This document shows positions 57,224 through 64,000 of a stretch of DNA of 64,000 nt, in pieces. Within the stretch, counting starts at the first letter, position 1. Each line of letters begins with the position of its first letter. This stretch comes from JAXMAF01 sp046350555. GTDB taxonomy: Bacteria > Planctomycetota > Phycisphaerae > Phycisphaerales > SM1A02. The notes under the pieces are model-generated. The model had not been told where the DNA came from. It did no database searches and was given only the letters and a program-made list of their open reading frames with translations. The translations under genes were made by a program, and so were the position numbers. The stretch is taken from the NCBI GenBank assembly GCA_046350555.1, contig JAXMAF010000009.1:156292-220291 (forward strand), read 5' to 3'.

Positions 57224-57940
57224 GTGAAGACCATCGCGACCTCGCCGGCCGGATCTCCCGCCTCACCACAATGGCGACAACTCTGGTTGTTGGCGGCGGT
57301 CGCCGGATTCGTCGACACCGTCGGGTTCGTCGGCCTCGCCGGGCTCTTCCTTGCGCACGTGACGGGCGACATGGTCCTGGTCGGCGCCGATCTCGCATCC
57401 GGCGATCCGATGGATTCCGTGCCGCGATTGGCGGTGGTCGCGATCTTCGTCGGAGGCATCGCGGCCGTCGCTCGCTTCGCACCGCGCACGGGGCCGAGCG
57501 CCATGCGCCGGCTGCTCTGGATCGAGACCGGGCTTCTCTTCATCTTCGCGGCCGCCGGGATGGCCCTGATCGATGGCCGCGATGCCGCGCCGACGGCGCC
57601 GCTCCGACTGTTCGTGGCGCTGCCCGGCGTGCTGGCGATGTCGGTCCACGCCTCGATCCGCCGGATCGGCGGCGGTCCGATGACGCAGGTGATGACCGGA
57701 AACGTCACGCAGGCGACGTTCGACGTGATCGACGCGCTCGCCCCGCGCTCGACGCCCGACGACGACTCGCGCCTCCGCGCGGTCGCGCGGCGGGGAGCGA
57801 TCCTCGTCCTGTCGTTCCTGGCCGGCGTCGTGCTCGCGGGCGTGCTGCTGCCGCGCGTCGGCTTCGCGTGCGCGGCGCTTCCTGGCGCGACCGTAGCGTG
57901 GCTGGCGATCCGATGCCGGGCGGCGCTTCCCCGCGCGTGA
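57224..57940 (+). CDS. YoaK/DUF1275-family membrane protein
   Basis: 238 residues from GTG 57224. About six hydrophobic helices; the family pattern begins VAGFVDTVGFVGLAGLFLAHVTGDMVLVG near residue 22. A second conserved stretch is RIGGGPMTQVMTGNVTQATFDV near 150, and there is a C-terminal helix pair. Members are of unknown function, often near stress or transport genes. It is divergent from the metallopeptidase gene. GTG is preferred because upstream codons are low-complexity and hydrophilic. No Shine-Dalgarno sequence is obvious. Confidence 0.82.
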   Translation: MKTIATSPAGSPASPQWRQLWLLAAVAGFVDTVGFVGLAGLFLAHVTGDMVLVGADLASGDPMDSVPRLAVVAIFVGGIAAVARFAPRTGPSAMRRLLWIETGLLFIFAAAGMALIDGRDAAPTAPLRLFVALPGVLAMSVHASIRRIGGGPMTQVMTGNVTQATFDVIDALAPRSTPDDDSRLRAVARRGAILVLSFLAGVVLAGVLLPRVGFACAALPGATVAWLAIRCRAALPRA

Positions 57941-58109
57941 CGCCCGCTCTCGCCGCGGCGCAGCGCGCGTTCCCCCCGAACGGACGCCTCGACCGGCACG
58001 CGCAACCGCCCCGTGAGTGGCATCGTCTCCCGCCGTTCTCCCCAATGAGCCGGATTCAGGGCTTCAACGAGAAGTCCCGGGACGGCACGCCACCTACAGG
58101 AGCACGCAC

Positions 58110-59804
58110 ATGTCCTTCAACGGCCGCATCGTCGGCCTCGCGGTCACCGCGCTCGCGGCGTCCGGCGTGGCCAACGCCCAGTACACGCTCAACTACTCGT
58201 TCAAGTCCATCGGCTCGAGCACCTTTCCCTTCACGTCGGCGGTCATTGGCGACGTGAACGCATACGGCCACGTCGCGTTCGCGGTGAATGCCCCACCGGC
58301 ACAGCGCGGCGTCTACATCTACACGGGTGTGGCGCTCCCGATCAAGGTCATCGACGGGAGCGGCTACATCTCCTTCGGGCGTCCCGACATCAACTGTCAC
58401 GACAGCGTCGTCGTCCGCGCGCAGAAGGGCGGCGGCGGTGGCGACGACATGCTGCTCTTCAACGGCGGCGCGTCGCCGGTCGTCATGCTTGCCGGCAACG
58501 GCGACGCGATGAGCGATCCCGCGATCAACGACTTCGACGAGATCGCCTTCGTGCAGCAGTCGTGGCAGGAGCTGATCTACGCCTACCTGTCGCCCGGAAG
58601 CGTGCCCTCGCTGGCGTCGATGGCGGCGGTGGCGAATCCGTCCGACGACATCGCGTCCTTCGGCCCGCGCGTGGACATCAACAACGCCGGCGAGATCGCC
58701 TATGGCTGCAATCTCCCGCTGAACGCCGGCACGGAGATTCGCAAGATCTCCTCCGGCGGCACGTGCGTGGTCTTCAAGAACACCTCGACCGCCGCAAAGA
58801 ACATCTTCAGCGTGGCGCTCAATGGCCTCGGCTACGTCGGATTCCTCCAGCCCACCGACTACCGCGTCGGCAACTGCGGAGCGACGTCGCTGCTGGTCAA
58901 CAACCCCGGCGGCATCGCCTTCGCGAGCCCGCTCGACATGAACTGGCACTTTGGAACGTCGTGGGAGGGCCAGGACTCTCTCTCGGGTGCCGCCGAATCC
59001 GGCATCTACGGAGGCCCGGCGCCGGCGACCGACAAGATCCTGCGCGTCGGACAGTCCTTCCCGCCGGATGTCACGAAGACCATCGCACCCGCGGCGCACG
59101 CCGGCGGCATCAACAACCGCGGACAGGTGAGCTTCGTCGTGCCGTTCACCGACGGGACGTGGGCGATCGGCCGCGCCGATCCATTCGTGATGACGCCCGA
59201 GCCCGAGGGATGCCCCGGCTTCGCGCCGGACAACGACCTGATGGCGAACGCGTATCCGGTGAGCGACGGCGGGTGGAACCTCTTCTCCAACAGCGACGCG
59301 ACCACCGACGGGCCGGCGCTCGACGCCCAGTGCGAGAAGGGCTTCGGCCTCTCCTTCGAGGCGGATGTCTGGTTCTCGTACGTGGCGAGCCAGACCGGAT
59401 GCGTGGCCGTCTCGCTCTGCGACTTCGCGACCTTCGACACGCGACTGGCGGTGTACGTGCACGGCGGACTCGAGGTCACCGCCGAGGATCTCGTCGCGTG
59501 CAACGACGATTCGTGCGGCCTCGCGTCGAGGCTCGTCTTCCCGGCGATCGCCGGCGCGTCGTATCTCATCCGCGTCGGTGGATACGACGGGGCCACCGGC
59601 GAGGCGATCTTGACCGTCGGACCGACCGACGAGTGGTGCCTCGGCTCCTGCGGACCCGACATCGACTGCAATGGAATCGTCGATGGCGCCGACCTCGGCG
59701 CACTGCTCGCCTCGTGGGGCACGAGCGGCGCGGGCGATCTCGACGGCAACGGGATCGTCGACGGTGCCGATCTCGGCGCGCTGCTCGCGGCCTGGGGCGG
59801 CTGA
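58110..59804 (+). CDS. Exported choice-of-anchor-like protein with dockerin-like tag
   Basis: 564 residues; AGGAG eight bases upstream supports the ATG. Signal peptide ends at SGVANAQ (about residue 24). A beta-propeller-like region of about 330 residues contains repeated N-A-Y/N-N-x-G motifs (VNAYGHVAFAV, INNAGEIAYG, INNRGQVSFVV). It is followed by a pre-peptidase C-terminal-like sandwich (ADVWFSYVASQTGCVAVSLC ... LIRVGGYDGATGEAILTV). The paired calcium loops are DIDCNGIVDGADLG and DLDGNGIVDGADLG. Probably extracellular. The gap to clpB is 389 bases and carries a palindromic element. Confidence 0.85.
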   Translation: MSFNGRIVGLAVTALAASGVANAQYTLNYSFKSIGSSTFPFTSAVIGDVNAYGHVAFAVNAPPAQRGVYIYTGVALPIKVIDGSGYISFGRPDINCHDSVVVRAQKGGGGGDDMLLFNGGASPVVMLAGNGDAMSDPAINDFDEIAFVQQSWQELIYAYLSPGSVPSLASMAAVANPSDDIASFGPRVDINNAGEIAYGCNLPLNAGTEIRKISSGGTCVVFKNTSTAAKNIFSVALNGLGYVGFLQPTDYRVGNCGATSLLVNNPGGIAFASPLDMNWHFGTSWEGQDSLSGAAESGIYGGPAPATDKILRVGQSFPPDVTKTIAPAAHAGGINNRGQVSFVVPFTDGTWAIGRADPFVMTPEPEGCPGFAPDNDLMANAYPVSDGGWNLFSNSDATTDGPALDAQCEKGFGLSFEADVWFSYVASQTGCVAVSLCDFATFDTRLAVYVHGGLEVTAEDLVACNDDSCGLASRLVFPAIAGASYLIRVGGYDGATGEAILTVGPTDEWCLGSCGPDIDCNGIVDGADLGALLASWGTSGAGDLDGNGIVDGADLGALLAAWGG

Positions 59805-59971
59805 CGCGCCCGCGGTGCCGACCGTGCGACGCATGGCGTCCCCTGTCCTGAAGCCACTATCCTGCCCGACCAGATCGACGACTGGATCGCCGCGGCGGCC
59901 CACCCAAGCGCTCACCGACACGCGACGCATGAGGCCGCCGTTGCGATCTTGTCGGGCCGAACGTCACCCTA

Positions 59972-60131
59972 GTGTCCCGAGTCAGGAATTCGCGGCATAT
60001 GGGCGCGACATGATTTTGTCTGGCAAGGAGTCGAGACGAACGGCCTATCCGCAGCGATAGGCGGAGTCTCGACGACGCCGCCAGGCGAAATCAGGGCCGG
60101 ACATATGACGCGAATTTCTGACTCGGGACAC
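59972..60131. repeat. 160-bp nested palindrome, MITE- or REP-like element
   Basis: Terminal inverted repeats of 30 bases match at 28 positions (left GTGTCCCGAGTCAGGAATTC; right end GAATTTCTGACTCGGGACAC). Inside are TGATTTTGTCTGGC / GCCAGGCGAAATCA and GTCGAGAC (60030) / GTCTCGAC (60066). The innermost hairpin is GCCTATC-CGCAGC-GATAGGC (60043-60062). The whole interval can fold into one long stem. No open frame is inside and no target-site duplication was evident. It ends 62 bases before the clpB start; the rest of the 59805-60193 gap holds nothing recognised. Confidence 0.85.
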
Positions 60132-60193
60132 GAGGCCAGGAACCATCCCCAGCGCCCCAACCACCTGGCACGCGCCTTGCACCCCCGTCATCG

Positions 60194-62806
<2,613 letters not shown>

Positions 62807-62853
62807 CGCGCGAGGCGACGATCGGCCGCGCCGATGCCCGAATGACCCAAAGC

Positions 62854-62890
62854 ACACCGCCGATCTCCCGGAGCGGGAGATCGGCGGTGT
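62854..62890. terminator. Long perfect hairpin between convergent genes
   Basis: A 17-bp perfect stem (ACACCGCCGATCTCCCG / CGGGAGATCGGCGGTGT) with a 3-nt loop lies between the convergent clpB and DegP-type genes, 47 bases past the clpB stop and 71 past the protease stop. No long T-run follows on either side, but position and stability fit a bidirectional terminator. Confidence 0.7.
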
Positions 62891-62961
62891 CGTGTCGTGG
62901 GTTCCCGAGTGTCGGTGGCGCGCCGGGTCTGCGGTTGCTCCCGTGGCGCACCGCGCCCCCG

Positions 62962-64000
62962 CTACTTCACGAGCATGAACCGCGTCATGCCGCCCGACTT
63001 GACCCGCAGGCGAAGGGGCTCGTCCTTGCTCGTGGCCTTCACGGCCTTGATGAAGTCCTCGGGCGACTCGACGGCGGTGCCGCCGACGGCAAGCACCAGG
63101 TCGCCGGCCTCGAGTCCGGCCTTGGCGGCCGGCGATCCGGGCTGCACTTCGACGATCGCGACACCCTTCTCGTCGCCGATCTTGAACTGCTCGCGCAGCT
63201 CGTCGTTGAGCGGCGCGACACGGACGCCGAGCCGCGCTCCCTCGTCGGCCTTCTGGGCCGGCGCGGGCGAGGCGGACTCTCCGCCCTCGCGCTGGTTGGG
63301 CCGCTCGCCGAGCTTCGCGTTGAGCTGGATGCTCTTTCCGGCGCGGAAGACGTCGAGCTTCGCGATCTCGCCCGGCTTGAGCGAGGCGACGCTGCTCACC
63401 AGCGAGCGGGGAGAGTCGACCGGCTTGCCGTTCACCTTCGTGATGATGTCCTCCGACTGGAGTCCGGCGTTGGCCGCGGGCTCGCCGGCGATCGCGTCGG
63501 CGACGAGGACGCCGTGACCGCTGAAGCCGAACGACTTGGCCATCTCCGCGTCGAGCGGCTGCGTCATGATGCCGAGGTAGCCGCGCGACACCTTGCCGCC
63601 GCGCAGTCCATCGACGACATCCTTCACGGTCGACGAGGGAATGGCGAAGCCGATGCCGTCGTTTCCGCCGCCCTGCGTGCGGATCGCGGTGTTGATGCCG
63701 ACGACCTCGCCGCGGAGGTTGACGAGCGGTCCGCCGCTGTTGCCGGGGTTGATCGCCGCGTCGGTCTGGATGTAGTTCTCGAACGCGGTCGGCGTGATGC
63801 CTTCGCGCTGCTTGGCGCTCACGATGCCGCTGGTGACGGTGTGGTCGAGACCGAACGGACTGCCCACCGCGACGACCCAGTCGCCCTGGTCGATGGCGTC
63901 CGAGTCGCCCCACGACGCCGCGGGAAGCGTGGTCGCGTCGACCTTGACCAGCGCGAGATCGGTTTCGGGATCGGTGCCGACCACGGTGGCGGGATACTCG
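62962..64000 (-). CDS. DegP/HtrA-type serine protease, C-terminal part
   Basis: About 345 residues are visible; the N-terminus, including the signal peptide and catalytic His, lies beyond the right edge. The catalytic Asp is in TDLALVKVD at the start of the visible part and the nucleophile Ser in AAINPGNSGGPLVN about 85 residues later. Two PDZ domains follow (YLGIMTQPLDAEMAKSFGF ... and RLGVRVAPLNDELREQFKI ..., the second ending near the C-terminus). Such proteins are periplasmic quality-control proteases; DegP, DegQ and DegS cannot be separated here. Convergent with clpB. Confidence 0.95.
   Translation of the reverse strand, partial: EYPATVVGTDPETDLALVKVDATTLPAASWGDSDAIDQGDWVVAVGSPFGLDHTVTSGIVSAKQREGITPTAFENYIQTDAAINPGNSGGPLVNLRGEVVGINTAIRTQGGGNDGIGFAIPSSTVKDVVDGLRGGKVSRGYLGIMTQPLDAEMAKSFGFSGHGVLVADAIAGEPAANAGLQSEDIITKVNGKPVDSPRSLVSSVASLKPGEIAKLDVFRAGKSIQLNAKLGERPNQREGGESASPAPAQKADEGARLGVRVAPLNDELREQFKIGDEKGVAIVEVQPGSPAAKAGLEAGDLVLAVGGTAVESPEDFIKAVKATSKDEPLRLRVKSGGMTRFMLVK

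Noticed and set aside
59972..60131. rRNA, tRNA or tmRNA-like structure
   Set aside because: The element is a nearly perfect long palindrome without a cloverleaf, CCA end or conserved RNA motifs.

Overview
The window is a high-GC chromosomal segment that looks like a planctomycete, most likely class Phycisphaerae. The lineage call is an inference. It rests on nine exported proteins carrying the paired calcium-loop tag of the type GDLNGDGVVDGADLG...LGAWG, on Cys-rich and FG-GAP secreted proteins around them, and on the very GC-rich codon usage. No rRNA or tRNA gene was recognised.

Layout. 1-7.5 kb: 5' part of a membrane pyrophosphatase, a beta-helix secreted protein, a ceramidase-like membrane protein, chorismate synthase and an exported protein of unknown function. 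7.5-16.6 kb: a frameshifted membrane protein, two FG-GAP proteins, a Cys-rich protein and a TPR-sulfotransferase. 16.7-22 kb: a LEA14-like lipoprotein, thiC under a TPP riboswitch, a protein with an N-terminal dockerin-like tag and a formyltransferase-like enzyme. 22-31.7 kb: tandem DNRLRE-type exported paralogues, a Cys/Trp-rich exported protein, a glycogen-synthase-like glycosyltransferase, prmC and a GAF/receiver protein. 31.9-38.2 kb: a tight five-gene operon joined by four ATGA overlaps (GldA/GldF/GldG-like ABC system, DUF4340 protein, LOG-family hydrolase).

38.4-47.5 kb holds the most unusual system. Two adjacent giant genes each encode TIR + CHAT protease + STAND-type NTPase + a C-terminal array of nearly identical 48-residue TPR-like repeats. 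This has the logic of NLR-like immune or cell-suicide proteins. The first copy lacks the usual TIR catalytic Glu and the second keeps it. The 144-bp repeats carry about a dozen frame-shifting indels, and most units are open in all three forward frames. 47.6-64 kb: ribD (frameshifted), a membrane SpoIIE-type phosphatase, a tagged exported protein, elongation factor G, an M3-like metallopeptidase, a YoaK-family membrane protein, another tagged protein, clpB and the 3' part of a DegP-type protease.

Two repeat classes stand out. A ~110-bp interspersed element occurs six times, always just downstream of a stop codon and in the same orientation relative to that gene. A 160-bp nested palindrome lies upstream of clpB. 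Frameshifts in two single-copy genes (the 7.6-8.9 kb membrane gene and ribD) mean that some indels could be sequence errors, so frame-based claims are made with that caveat.
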